Of a stretch of DNA of 56,577 bases, positions 37,547 through 45,642 are shown piece by piece. Location: positions 1-56,577 of the forward strand of contig REBA01000019.1 of the NCBI GenBank assembly GCA_004294225.1, written 5' to 3'. The DNA comes from Cytophagales bacterium. Lineage in GTDB: Bacteria; Bacteroidota; Bacteroidia; Cytophagales; Cytophagaceae. Both the position numbers and the translations under genes were made by a program. The notes below the pieces were generated by a model. The model saw nothing but the letters and a program-made list of their open reading frames with translations. It was not told the origin of the DNA and did not search any database. Position 1 is the stretch's first letter; each line of letters begins with the position of its first letter.

Positions 37547-38323
37547 ATGGAAAGAACTTTAAAAGAATTTGAAAGATTGCTAGTTATTATGGATGAGCTT
37601 AGGCTCAAATGCCCTTGGGATAAGAAGCAAACTATGGAAAGTTTGAGGTATTTATCAATTGAGGAAGTGTATGAATTGTCTGATGCAATTCTAGAGAAAG
37701 AGCCAGAAAATATTAAGAAAGAGTTAGGAGATGTATTGTTGCATATTGTTTTTTATGCAAAAATAGCATCGGAACAGGCATCTTTTCAAATGTATGATGT
37801 AATTAATTCTCTTTGTGAGAAGTTGATTTCACGACATCCACATATTTATGGTGATGTTAGAGCCGATGATGAAGAACAAGTAAAGAGAAATTGGGAGCAA
37901 TTGAAACTAAAGGAGAAAGGCGGAAATAAAACGGTATTGGCTGGTGTGCCAAGCTCACTGCCTGCTTTGGTTAAAGCGATGAGAATTCAAGAAAAGGCAA
38001 AAGCATCAGGTTTTGATTGGGATAATAAATCACAGGTTTGGGACAAAGTTAAAGAAGAACTTGACGAGTTTCAAGATGAAGTGCAACAAGGTTTGGATAA
38101 TAAAGAGAAAATTGAAGCAGAATTTGGTGATGTATTATTCTCACTAATCAATTATGCCAGATTTATAGCTATTAATCCAGAAGACGCTTTAGAAAAAACG
38201 AATAAGAAATTCATTAAAAGATTTACTTATCTTGAACAGCAGTCGGCAATAGACGGCTTGAAGTTAGATGAAATGACTTTGGAGCAGATGGAAGCATATT
38301 GGCAAAAAGCAAAGCATCTTTGA
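37547..38323 (+). CDS. mazG: Nucleoside triphosphate pyrophosphohydrolase MazG
   Basis: 258 residues with two tandem MazG domains (about 10-110 and 150-250). CPWDKKQTMESL and SIEEVYELSDAI hold the first EExxE metal motif; ELDEFQDEV and EAEFGDVLFSLINYAR hold the second. MazG hydrolyses NTPs and dNTPs to the monophosphates and affects ppGpp levels and nucleotide-pool cleansing in other bacteria. It is encoded 95 nt upstream of uvrA in the same direction and could share its transcript. Confidence 0.94.
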   Translation: MERTLKEFERLLVIMDELRLKCPWDKKQTMESLRYLSIEEVYELSDAILEKEPENIKKELGDVLLHIVFYAKIASEQASFQMYDVINSLCEKLISRHPHIYGDVRADDEEQVKRNWEQLKLKEKGGNKTVLAGVPSSLPALVKAMRIQEKAKASGFDWDNKSQVWDKVKEELDEFQDEVQQGLDNKEKIEAEFGDVLFSLINYARFIAINPEDALEKTNKKFIKRFTYLEQQSAIDGLKLDEMTLEQMEAYWQKAKHL

Positions 38324-38417
38324 CAGAAATTCAATACTTCTCTAACAATGTTGTAAAACCTTTGTTTTCTATAGAAATGAATTTGCCCAGATAGGTAATA
38401 TAAGAATCTAATTTTAT

Positions 38418-41297
38418 ATGAGTAAGAAAAGCAAGGAAAAAGTGAAAGACGCTTCAGGACATGAGATGGTAGAAATATTTGGTGCTAGAGAGCATAATCT
38501 AAAGAATATAGATGTGGCTTTTCCGAGAAACCAATTGGTGGTAATAACAGGGATAAGCGGCAGTGGAAAATCTTCTTTGGCCTTTGATACGATTTATGCA
38601 GAAGGTCAGAGAAGATATATGGAAAGCTTTTCTACCTATGCTCGTTCATTTATTGGCAATATGCAGAGACCAGATGTAGATAAAATAAATGGCCTTAGTC
38701 CGGTAATATCTATTGAGCAAAAAACAACTTCCAAAAACCCGAGATCAACAGTAGGTACAGTTACGGAAGTTTATGATTTTATGAGGCTTTTGTATGCAAG
38801 GGCTGCAGATGCTTATTCCTATGTTACAGGAGAAAGGATGATTCGGCAATCAGAAGATCAGATTATAGATCATATTTTATCTAATTACTTGTCCGAAAAA
38901 TTGTATCTATTGGCACCAGTTGTTAAAGGAAGAAAAGGGCATTATAAAGAACTCTTTGTACAAATCAGAAAAATGGGTTTTACAAAAGTTCGGGTAGATG
39001 GAGAATTAACAGAGATAGTACCAGCAATGCAGCTAGATCGTTATAAGATTCATGATATAGAAATAGTGATTGACAGAATAGAAGTCAATACTGAAGACAG
39101 ATACAGAATTGCTCAGTCAGTTAATACCTCATTAACTCAAGGTAAAGGAGTAATGATGATTTTACCATTAGAAGCAAAGAAAGATAAGCCCAAGGTTCAG
39201 TTTTTCTCTAAATTTTTAATGGATCCCATATCGGGCATAGCTTATGATGAACCAGCACCAAATATTTTTTCCTTCAACTCTCCCTATGGGGCTTGCCCAA
39301 CATGTAATGGTTTAGGCACGATAGAGGAGATTAGCGAATCATCTATAATTCCCGACAAGACTTTAAGTATTAGTAGGGGCGGAATTCATCCATTAGGAGA
39401 ATATAGAGATATATGGATATTCAGACAGCTACAAGAAATTCTTAAGAAGTATAAAAAATCGCTTTCAACTCCTATTGCTGATTTGCCGGAAGAGGTATTA
39501 CAGATTATTCTTTATGGTACAGAAGAAACTGTGCGAATGAAATCTATGTCTGGTAATGAATACAATTTTAAATTTGAAGGCATAATTAATTTCTTAAGTA
39601 AACAACAAGAAATAGGCTCTGATAAAGTTTTAGATTGGCTTTCAGAGTATATGACTATTCGAAAATGCCCTGATTGTAATGGAGCAAGGTTGAAAAAAGA
39701 ATCACTTCATTTTAAAATAGATGGAAAGAATATTTCGGAATTAGCACAAATGAGCATAGAGAAGCTTAGTCAGTGGTTCAGTAACCTTGAAGAGAGATTG
39801 TCTGAAAGACAGTTGGCTATAGCTAGTGAAGTGTTAAAAGAAATAAGGAAAAGAATAGGTTTCCTTACAGAAGTAGGCTTGGGATATTTGACCCTAGATA
39901 GACCTTTAAGAACTTTGTCAGGAGGGGAAGCCCAAAGAATAAGGCTTGCCACACAGATAGGAACTCAGCTTGTAGGCGTGTTGTACATTTTAGATGAACC
40001 TAGTATTGGGCTTCACCAGAGGGATAATGTGAAGTTGATTTCTGCTTTGAAAAACCTAAGAGATATAGGCAATAGTGTGATTGTGGTAGAGCATGATAAA
40101 GATATGATGCTTGCTTCTGATTATATTATAGATATAGGTCCAGGGGCAGGAAGGCATGGAGGAACAGTAGTGGCTCAAGGAGCACCCAAAGAATTTCTAA
40201 AGTTTCAAACTTTAACAGCAAAGTATTTAAGAGATGAATTAAGGTTTACCCCATCGAGCAGAAGAAAGGGGAATGGGAAATTTCTGAGATTAGAAAATGC
40301 ACAAGGAAATAACCTAAAGAATGTAACATTAAATATACCTTTAGGTATGATGGTGTGTGTAACTGGAGTTTCAGGAAGTGGGAAGTCTTCTTTAATTCAT
40401 GATACTTTGTTTCCTATTCTAAACCAATATTTTTTTAATTCTAAAAAAGTACCCTTAACCTATAAGCAGATTGAGGGCTTAAAAGAAATTGATAAAGTTA
40501 TAGAGGTAGATCAATCGCCGATAGGAAGAACGCCTCGGTCTAATCCGGCGACTTATACAGAGGTGTTTTCTGAGATTCGCAACTTGTTTTCGCAATTACC
40601 CGAAGCCAAAATTAGAGGTTACAAGCCAGGAAGATTTTCATTCAACGTATCTGGAGGAAGGTGTGAAGCTTGTGAGGGGGCTGGAATGAAACTAATAGAG
40701 ATGGAATTTTTGCCCGACGTTTATGTACCTTGTGATGTATGTAAAGGGAAAAGATACAATAGAGAAACACTGGAAATAAGATTTAAAGGTAAATCCATTG
40801 CCGATGTGTTGGATATGACCGTAGAGCAGGCTGTTGAATATTTTGAAGCTCAACCCAAGATAAGTAGGAAAATAGAAGCATTAAAATCAGTAGGGCTAGG
40901 TTATATTACATTAGGGCAGCATGCCAATACACTCTCTGGTGGTGAAGCACAAAGGATAAAGTTGGCAACAGAATTGTCAAAAAAGGACACAGGAAAAACG
41001 CTTTATATTTTAGATGAACCCACAACAGGGCTGCACTTTGAAGATATTAGGCAGCTAATGAGTGTGCTGAATCTTTTGGTGGATAAAGGAAATACTGTAT
41101 TGATTATAGAACATAATCTAGATGTGATTCAAATAGCTGATCATATCATAGATATTGGGCCAGAAGGTGGAGAAAAAGGTGGAGAGATAGTGGTTGAAGG
41201 AAGTCCAGAAGAAATTATCAAGAATAAAAGGAGCTATACGGCTCAGTTCTTGAAACAGGAGATGGAAAAAACTTCTACCTTCAGTGAAGCTGTTTGA
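38418..41297 (+). CDS. uvrA: Excinuclease ABC subunit UvrA
   Basis: 959-residue ATPase that recognises DNA damage with UvrB in nucleotide excision repair. Both ABC modules are complete: Walker A GISGSGKSS at about 46 and GVSGSGKSS at about 652, with signature LSGGEAQR at about 500 and about 840. Zinc-binding Cys pairs are CPTCNGLG, CPDCNGAR and CEACEGAG...CDVCKGKR. The segment between the first Walker A and the first zinc module is typical for this phylum and lacks a Cys pair present in some other bacteria. The last 17 nt overlap the 3' end of the convergent rhodanese-thioredoxin gene. Confidence 0.97.
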   Translation: MSKKSKEKVKDASGHEMVEIFGAREHNLKNIDVAFPRNQLVVITGISGSGKSSLAFDTIYAEGQRRYMESFSTYARSFIGNMQRPDVDKINGLSPVISIEQKTTSKNPRSTVGTVTEVYDFMRLLYARAADAYSYVTGERMIRQSEDQIIDHILSNYLSEKLYLLAPVVKGRKGHYKELFVQIRKMGFTKVRVDGELTEIVPAMQLDRYKIHDIEIVIDRIEVNTEDRYRIAQSVNTSLTQGKGVMMILPLEAKKDKPKVQFFSKFLMDPISGIAYDEPAPNIFSFNSPYGACPTCNGLGTIEEISESSIIPDKTLSISRGGIHPLGEYRDIWIFRQLQEILKKYKKSLSTPIADLPEEVLQIILYGTEETVRMKSMSGNEYNFKFEGIINFLSKQQEIGSDKVLDWLSEYMTIRKCPDCNGARLKKESLHFKIDGKNISELAQMSIEKLSQWFSNLEERLSERQLAIASEVLKEIRKRIGFLTEVGLGYLTLDRPLRTLSGGEAQRIRLATQIGTQLVGVLYILDEPSIGLHQRDNVKLISALKNLRDIGNSVIVVEHDKDMMLASDYIIDIGPGAGRHGGTVVAQGAPKEFLKFQTLTAKYLRDELRFTPSSRRKGNGKFLRLENAQGNNLKNVTLNIPLGMMVCVTGVSGSGKSSLIHDTLFPILNQYFFNSKKVPLTYKQIEGLKEIDKVIEVDQSPIGRTPRSNPATYTEVFSEIRNLFSQLPEAKIRGYKPGRFSFNVSGGRCEACEGAGMKLIEMEFLPDVYVPCDVCKGKRYNRETLEIRFKGKSIADVLDMTVEQAVEYFEAQPKISRKIEALKSVGLGYITLGQHANTLSGGEAQRIKLATELSKKDTGKTLYILDEPTTGLHFEDIRQLMSVLNLLVDKGNTVLIIEHNLDVIQIADHIIDIGPEGGEKGGEIVVEGSPEEIIKNKRSYTAQFLKQEMEKTSTFSEAV

Positions 41298-42009
41298 GGA
41301 TTTCTTCTTTAGTTGCTAAGCTTTTTTGTTCCCATGTTTTGATTCCCTTTTTGTAAATCATTAATACAGGTAATGCGTCTATATTTAGGTTTTTACAAAG
41401 ATTTTTCTGTTGGTCGGCGTTTATCCTTAAGACTTTTGTATTGTTTGATTTATCATTTTCTATTTCTTCTAAGTAAGGCTTCATTTTCTGGCACGGAATA
41501 CACCAGTCGGCATAGAAATCAATGAGAAGGAGTGGTTCTTTATTGATAATGTCTTGAAGTTGTGTAGTTGACATTTCTATGTTAGTATCACTTGTCATTG
41601 TTTCAGGTAAATCATTTGATCTCCAGCTCATCATTCCTCCAGAAAGCTCAAATACTTTATCAAATTTATTTTCTCTAAGAAATTGTGCCGCAGAAGCACT
41701 TCTGCCACCACTTAGGCAATAGACATAGGTAGGAATGGATTTATTCAGCTTAGAAACTTGATTTTTAAATTCTGAATCATTCCAGTTCAGGTTCAAAGCA
41801 GATTTAATATGTCCGTTTTGAAATTCATCTGGAGTGCGAACATCCAATAATTGGAAGGTCTTTGCACTATCAAGAGCAGAGGCAAATTGATTGGCTGTAA
41901 GCTCAGAGTTGTATTTTTTATTGTTTGGTTGGCTACACCCTAGTAGCCCAATAAAGATGACGATAAAGGCTGTTGAAATATTAGTTTTAATAAGGAAGGA
42001 GAAATTCAT
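41281..42009 (-). CDS. Rhodanese-thioredoxin fusion lipoprotein
   Basis: 242 residues with a lipoprotein signal (LLGC, Cys25), so it is probably periplasmic. An N-terminal rhodanese domain (about 40-135) has active-site Cys in YVYCLSGGRSAS; a C-terminal thioredoxin domain (about 145-240) has DFYADWCIPCQKMKP with a CxxC and the cis-Pro region DALPVLM. Fusing a sulfurtransferase to a dithiol reductase suggests reduction of a persulfide or release of sulfur. It is last in the leftward thiol cluster, 20 nt after trxA, and overlaps uvrA by 17 nt tail to tail. Confidence 0.88.
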   Translation of the reverse strand: MNFSFLIKTNISTAFIVIFIGLLGCSQPNNKKYNSELTANQFASALDSAKTFQLLDVRTPDEFQNGHIKSALNLNWNDSEFKNQVSKLNKSIPTYVYCLSGGRSASAAQFLRENKFDKVFELSGGMMSWRSNDLPETMTSDTNIEMSTTQLQDIINKEPLLLIDFYADWCIPCQKMKPYLEEIENDKSNNTKVLRINADQQKNLCKNLNIDALPVLMIYKKGIKTWEQKSLATKEEILKQLH

Positions 42010-42029
42010 GAGCCTATAGATTGAATTAA

Positions 42030-42329
42030 TTAATTTAAGTTTTTAATGATAACCTGAGCAAGTTGATTAGCTCCTACTATGCCAGATTGTCTCCATAATA
42101 TTTTGCCGTTCCTGAAAAGCATAAGTGTAGGCACGCCTTGAATTTTATATGCTTTTGCAGCTTGATTGTTTTTGTCTATATCTACTTTAATGATGGTGGC
42201 TTTATTACCAATTTTACTTTTAAGCTCTTCAAGAATTGGTTTCATCGCTTTGCAAGGACCACACCATTCTGCAAAGAAATCTACCAATACCAATTGGTCA
42301 GAATTTATTAAAGAGTTAAAGTTGCTCAT
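42030..42329 (-). CDS. trxA: Thioredoxin
   Basis: 99 residues with no signal peptide, hence cytoplasmic. The active site is WCGPCKAM at about 22-29 and the cis-proline loop is GVPTLMLF. The length and fold are those of a plain thioredoxin. It sits between the broken small membrane protein gene (42359-42613) and the fusion lipoprotein, all leftward, so it probably serves the local rhodanese proteins and not general metabolism. That specialisation is an inference from context. Confidence 0.93.
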   Translation of the reverse strand: MSNFNSLINSDQLVLVDFFAEWCGPCKAMKPILEELKSKIGNKATIIKVDIDKNNQAAKAYKIQGVPTLMLFRNGKILWRQSGIVGANQLAQVIIKNLN

Positions 42330-42358
42330 AGGAAATTGATAGATATAATTTAGGTATT

Positions 42359-42613
42359 TTATTTAGTTTCTTCAAAGGAAGTTTCTTCAAGAGAATTAGT
42401 AATTACATTGTTTGAGGGCTTAGAATCCTTGGGTTCTGCATAACAATTTCCAGAGGCACAGCCAAACTGAAATACGCCCATAGAGATAAAGTAAATTCCA
42501 AATGCAAGAAGAAGCCATTTGCTTTCTACAATTGATTGGTAGCATATACCACCACCAATGAGAACAAATAAGCTTCTTTGTATAGTCTAGCCTTTAAGAA
42601 TTCGCTTTTTCAT
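42359..42613 (-). pseudogene. Small Cys-containing membrane protein gene interrupted by one amber codon
   Basis: From ATG at 42613 the frame reads MKKRILKG, then TAG at 42589-42587, then an uninterrupted 75-codon frame to TAA at 42359. The continuation has one hydrophobic region of about 35 residues, then GCASGNCYAEPKD and an acidic tail. I recall Bacteroidota relatives starting MKxRIxKGW, which would make the amber a one-base change of TGG (Trp). No other ATG lies before the hydrophobic region, so re-initiation would lose part of it. It could be a recent pseudogene, an assembly error, or a readthrough case. The rhodanese gene lies 5 nt upstream. Confidence 0.65.
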
Positions 42614-42618
42614 AAAGA

Positions 42619-42930
42619 TTAGATTTTTGATTCTAATCCATACCAACCGCCACCATTATATACTTCATCGAATCCATTAGATTTGAGAATATTTTTAGCC
42701 ACTCCGCTTCTCATACCGGAGGCACAGCAGGTAATAATTACTTTGTTTTTATCTAATTTGGAAAGACTGTTTTGTAAGCTGTCTAAATTAATATTGACAG
42801 CACCTTTGATGTGACCATCGTGAAATTCGCCTTTTGTTCTTACATCTAAGATAATAGCTCCATTTTTTACAAGCTCTTTATAATCTGTTTTTGGTCCTAG
42901 ACCCAACATATTTTTTATAGTTTCCATCAT
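42619..42930 (-). CDS. Single-domain rhodanese-like sulfurtransferase
   Basis: 103 residues forming one rhodanese domain, with no signal peptide. The active-site loop is ITCCASGMRSG (about 69-79) with the catalytic cysteine preceded by a second cysteine. The segments ILDVRTKGEFHDGHIKGAVN and GGGWYGLE are typical of the small rhodaneses next to thioredoxin genes. Likely role: accepting sulfur as a persulfide in the cytoplasm. It lies 10 nt downstream of the HMA-domain gene and 5 nt upstream of the broken membrane-protein gene. Confidence 0.9.
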   Translation of the reverse strand: MMETIKNMLGLGPKTDYKELVKNGAIILDVRTKGEFHDGHIKGAVNINLDSLQNSLSKLDKNKVIITCCASGMRSGVAKNILKSNGFDEVYNGGGWYGLESKI

Positions 42931-42940
42931 TTTGTTTCAT

Positions 42941-43213
42941 TTATAAATTGTTTACTTTTCCTATCATACAACTAGCGTAGCTTTTTATTTGTAGCAACAA
43001 TCCGTTTTCTTCAGTAGCTTCTGGGTAGCCAAGTTGGTATAATCTTTCTTTTAATGTATCCAGAGAAACATCATTATGTTCGACATCAATGCTGTCAGTT
43101 TTTATATCTACAGTTACTTTATTAACACCATTAATTTTTGACAATTCATTTTGAATGGTGGTAGCACAGCCGCTACATTTTAGATTGGCAATGATTATTT
43201 TATCTATTTTCAT
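42941..43213 (-). CDS. Heavy-metal-associated (HMA) domain protein
   Basis: 90 residues. A CopZ/MerP-like HMA domain covers about 1-68, with the metal-binding motif KCSGCATT (CxxC at about 13-16), followed by a short tail with one more cysteine near ASCMIGK. Such proteins carry Cu(I) or another soft metal, but the extra cysteine and the thiol-rich neighbours leave a role in sulfur chemistry open. Its start overlaps the end of the DUF6132 gene by 14 nt, so the two are coupled. Confidence 0.87.
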   Translation of the reverse strand: MKIDKIIIANLKCSGCATTIQNELSKINGVNKVTVDIKTDSIDVEHNDVSLDTLKERLYQLGYPEATEENGLLLQIKSYASCMIGKVNNL

Positions 43214-43409
43214 TGGTGTTTGATTTAGAAAATGAATTATTAATTAATATTCCTAGAATAGCTCCATAAATAGAACTATTGATTGGTTTTGAGGTTATTG
43301 AACAACTACCGCTAGAGCAGCCAATAAAGTAGAAATATAAATACCCCATGATTGCACCAACAATGGTACTGATAATAGAAATACGGTATTTGGAAATTAG
43401 CGAAGACAT
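43200..43409 (-). CDS. DUF6132 family small membrane protein
   Basis: 69 residues with two hydrophobic segments (about 8-30 and 46-58). Between them is the motif GCSSGSCSITSKP (about 30-42), the hallmark of the Bacteroidota family DUF6132. Function is unknown. The motif GCSSGSC matches the pattern GCxSGxC of the interrupted small protein at 42359-42613, although the proteins otherwise differ. It is encoded between the DUF2892 gene (35 nt upstream) and the HMA gene (overlapping 14 nt). Confidence 0.8.
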   Translation of the reverse strand: MSSLISKYRISIISTIVGAIMGYLYFYFIGCSSGSCSITSKPINSSIYGAILGILINNSFSKSNTNENR

Positions 43410-43443
43410 GCTTTGATTAATTAATGATTATCTATAAAACCAA

Positions 43444-43644
43444 TCATTTTTTCTTACAAGTAGTGATACCAAATGGAAGATATAATGGGCATACGCTTAT
43501 TAAGCTTGTTAATAAGAATATTAACGCAAGAGCTAAAAGGATTAATGCAACTGTAGCACTAAGCACATTGGTAAAATATAATACGATAATTACAACAGCA
43601 ATTATGCTTCTGATAATTCTGTCTAATGTTCCCATGTTTCTCAT
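43444..43644 (-). CDS. DUF2892 (YgaP-type) inner-membrane protein
   Basis: 66 residues. MRNMGTLDRIIRSIIAVV is the usual DUF2892 start, followed by two membrane spans and a C-terminal ...SVCPLYLPFGITTCKKK with two cysteines. This matches the membrane part of E. coli YgaP, where it is fused to a rhodanese domain; here the rhodanese is encoded separately 500 nt downstream. The pairing supports a shared job in sulfur handling at the membrane. It is the first gene after the Crp/Fnr regulator. Confidence 0.88.
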   Translation of the reverse strand: MRNMGTLDRIIRSIIAVVIIVLYFTNVLSATVALILLALALIFLLTSLISVCPLYLPFGITTCKKK

Positions 43645-43715
43645 ATATAAAATTGTTTATGTGTATTGATGGGTACAAAGTAAAGGTAAATTTGAACTAG
43701 ATTCAGCAACTTAAG

Positions 43716-44339
43716 TTACACTAGCGATATTTTGTTTCTGCCAAGTTTTACTATCCCTTCGTCTTCCAACTGTTTGAGAAGTCTAGAAATAACTACACGA
43801 GCGGAAGCAAGTTCTGTAGAAAGCTGTTCGTGAGTTATATAAATAGTTTTGCTATTGTTAAGCTGACATTTTTGTTTAATGTGATTGAGCAATCTTTCGT
43901 CCATTTTTTTGAAAGCTACGGCATTTACTACTTCTAAAAGTTCTTCAAATCTTTTGTGATATAGTCTAAAAATATAGTCTAGCCACTCTGGGTAAGATTT
44001 TATTAAAGCCAATACTTGGTCAATGGGTATGAATAGAATTTCGGTGTTTTCTTCAGCTATAGCTTTTACCTTACTTGTTTCTTCGTGAATGCCACCTAAA
44101 AACGACATAATACAACTTTCCCCCCCAATAATGTAATAAAGTAATAATTCTCGTCCATCTTCATCAGTTCGCATTACTCTTATACTTCCTGATAGGACAA
44201 TGGGTATAGCTTTGACATAAGCATTTTCGTTTAATATCGCTTCCCCCTCTTTGAAAGATTTAGAGAATCCATGTTTTAATAATTGCTCAATGACTTGAGG
44301 TGAATTTTTAAATTCATTTATTTTTTCAAGATTTCCCAT
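43716..44339 (-). CDS. Crp/Fnr family transcriptional regulator
   Basis: 207 residues: an N-terminal cyclic-nucleotide-type sensor beta-barrel (GEAILNENAYVKAIPIVLSG, about 32-51) and a C-terminal winged helix with ELASARVVISRLLKQLEDEG as the recognition region. I see no N-terminal Cys cluster of the FNR type, so a [4Fe-4S] sensor is unlikely; the effector is unknown. It is 71 nt upstream of the thiol cluster and in the same orientation, so it is the likely regulator of those genes. It is divergent from the pst operon. Confidence 0.88.
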   Translation of the reverse strand: MGNLEKINEFKNSPQVIEQLLKHGFSKSFKEGEAILNENAYVKAIPIVLSGSIRVMRTDEDGRELLLYYIIGGESCIMSFLGGIHEETSKVKAIAEENTEILFIPIDQVLALIKSYPEWLDYIFRLYHKRFEELLEVVNAVAFKKMDERLLNHIKQKCQLNNSKTIYITHEQLSTELASARVVISRLLKQLEDEGIVKLGRNKISLV

Positions 44340-44403
44340 AATGGTTTTTTCTATAAATGTACTACATCATTCAATGACTAATATTTTGATATAAACTCCA
44401 ATA

Positions 44404-44421
44404 CTTAACAATTTCTTAACA
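44404..44421 (+). promoter_or_regulatory. Pho-box-like tandem repeat upstream of pstS
   Basis: CTTAACA-ATTT-CTTAACA: two identical 7-bp direct repeats with a 4-bp A/T spacer, an 11-bp period. This is the layout of the E. coli PhoB box and matches the TTAACA-type repeats bound by Bacillus PhoP. It ends 10 nt upstream of a TAnnTTTG element, covering the position of a -33 element that is otherwise missing. It lies in the spacer between the divergent crp-like gene and pstS. Confidence 0.65.
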
Positions 44422-44431
44422 TTGGATTTTT

Positions 44432-44439
44432 TATATTTG
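44432..44439 (+). promoter_or_regulatory. -7 element of the pstS promoter
   Basis: TATATTTG matches the Bacteroidota -7 consensus TAnnTTTG exactly. No TTG lies at the usual -33 distance; the Pho-box-like repeat lies there, which fits an activator-dependent promoter. Predicted start of transcription is about 48 nt before the pstS ATG at 44494. Confidence 0.55.
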
Positions 44440-44493
44440 AACCTTAATTTATTTAAAAAATATTTATATACTACTTTCCTTTATTTTAATTTA

Positions 44494-45540
44494 ATGAAAA
44501 ACAAGTTCTTAATTCCTGTAATACTAGCTGGTTTGTTTACTGCATGTAATCAAAAATCTGGCTCTGAAAGTTCTTCAGCTACTGATGAAAACATTTTAGA
44601 CTCAACTGCTAATGTGGGTACGATTGAAATTGATGGCTCTAGCACCGTTTATCCTATTACTGAGGCTGTTGTAGAAGAGTTTAGGGTTGAAAGTCCAACC
44701 GTAAAAGTTACTATTGGTGTATCTGGTACTGGAGGTGGATTTAAGAAATTTGGAAGAGGAGAAATAGCAATTGCTAATGCATCAAGACCAATCAAACCAG
44801 TTGAAGACAGCACATGTACTGCTGCAGGAATAGAATATATAGAATTACCTGTAGCTTATGATGGTTTGGCGATAGTAGTTCATAAAGATAATTCTTGGTT
44901 GAATGATATTACTGTAAAAGAATTAAAAATGATATGGGAGCCATCAGCACAAGGAAAAATCACTAAATGGAACCAAGTAAGAAAAACTTGGCCTAATGAA
45001 GAAATTCATTTATTAGGGGCAGGTACACAATCTGGAACATTTGATTATTTTACAGAAGCAATAGTCGGTAAAGCCAAAGCTTGTAGAGGAGATTATACGG
45101 CTAGCGAAGATGACAACGTATTGGTTCAAGGAGTATCTACAGACAAAAATGCTATGGCTTTTTTTGGAATAGATTATTATGAAGTAAATAAAGACAAATT
45201 GAAACTCGTTCCAGTAAATGATGAAAATGACAGTAATGGAAAAGGAGCAATTGCCCCTAGCCAAGAGTCAGTAAAAAATGGAACATACCAACCACTTTCT
45301 AGACCTCTATTTATATATATTAATAAGAAATTTTTAGCACAATCAGAAATGAAATCGTTTGCTAAGTTTTATATCGATAATGCACAAAAATTGGTAGGAG
45401 AAGCAGGTTATATTCCATTTTCATCTGAAGCATATACCTTGATTGGTCAAAGATTAGAGAAGCAAACGACTGGTTCTGTATTCTTGAAATTAAAGACTAC
45501 TGTAGGCGTAAAGATGGAAGATGTAGTGAAAATGGAGTAA
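44494..45540 (+). CDS. pstS: Phosphate ABC transporter substrate-binding lipoprotein PstS
   Basis: 348-residue phosphate-binding protein of the high-affinity Pst importer. I start it at the ATG at 44494 (MKNKFLIPVILAGLFTACNQ), giving a proper lipoprotein signal with Cys18; the in-frame ATG at 44422 would place the signal behind 24 extra residues and start within the predicted promoter. The phosphate-binding region IDGSSTVYPITEAVVEEF and the GVSGTGGGFKKF and GAGTQSGTFDYF loops are characteristic. It is first in pstS-pstC-pstA-pstB-phoU. Confidence 0.95.
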   Translation: MKNKFLIPVILAGLFTACNQKSGSESSSATDENILDSTANVGTIEIDGSSTVYPITEAVVEEFRVESPTVKVTIGVSGTGGGFKKFGRGEIAIANASRPIKPVEDSTCTAAGIEYIELPVAYDGLAIVVHKDNSWLNDITVKELKMIWEPSAQGKITKWNQVRKTWPNEEIHLLGAGTQSGTFDYFTEAIVGKAKACRGDYTASEDDNVLVQGVSTDKNAMAFFGIDYYEVNKDKLKLVPVNDENDSNGKGAIAPSQESVKNGTYQPLSRPLFIYINKKFLAQSEMKSFAKFYIDNAQKLVGEAGYIPFSSEAYTLIGQRLEKQTTGSVFLKLKTTVGVKMEDVVKME

Positions 45541-45574
45541 CCTTGTTTTTAACAATTTAATAATAAAAGATGCT

Positions 45575-45624
45575 AATAAGTAGTATAAAGAAATAATTAA
45601 CTTGTACTACTTATTTTATTTTAT
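45575..45624 (+). terminator. Hairpin between pstS and pstC
   Basis: AATAAGTAGTA (45575-45585) pairs with TACTACTTATT (45605-45615) around a 19-nt loop, followed by the T-rich stretch TTATTTTA. It lies in the 102-nt spacer after pstS. It could be a partial terminator that lets pstS outnumber the permease genes, a common expression pattern, or an mRNA-stabilising stem. Confidence 0.5.
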
Positions 45625-45642
45625 AAGACTATCGTTAAGGAA

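Noticed and set aside
44422..44493. Longer PstS start
   Set aside because: Would put 24 residues before the lipoprotein signal and begin within the predicted promoter.
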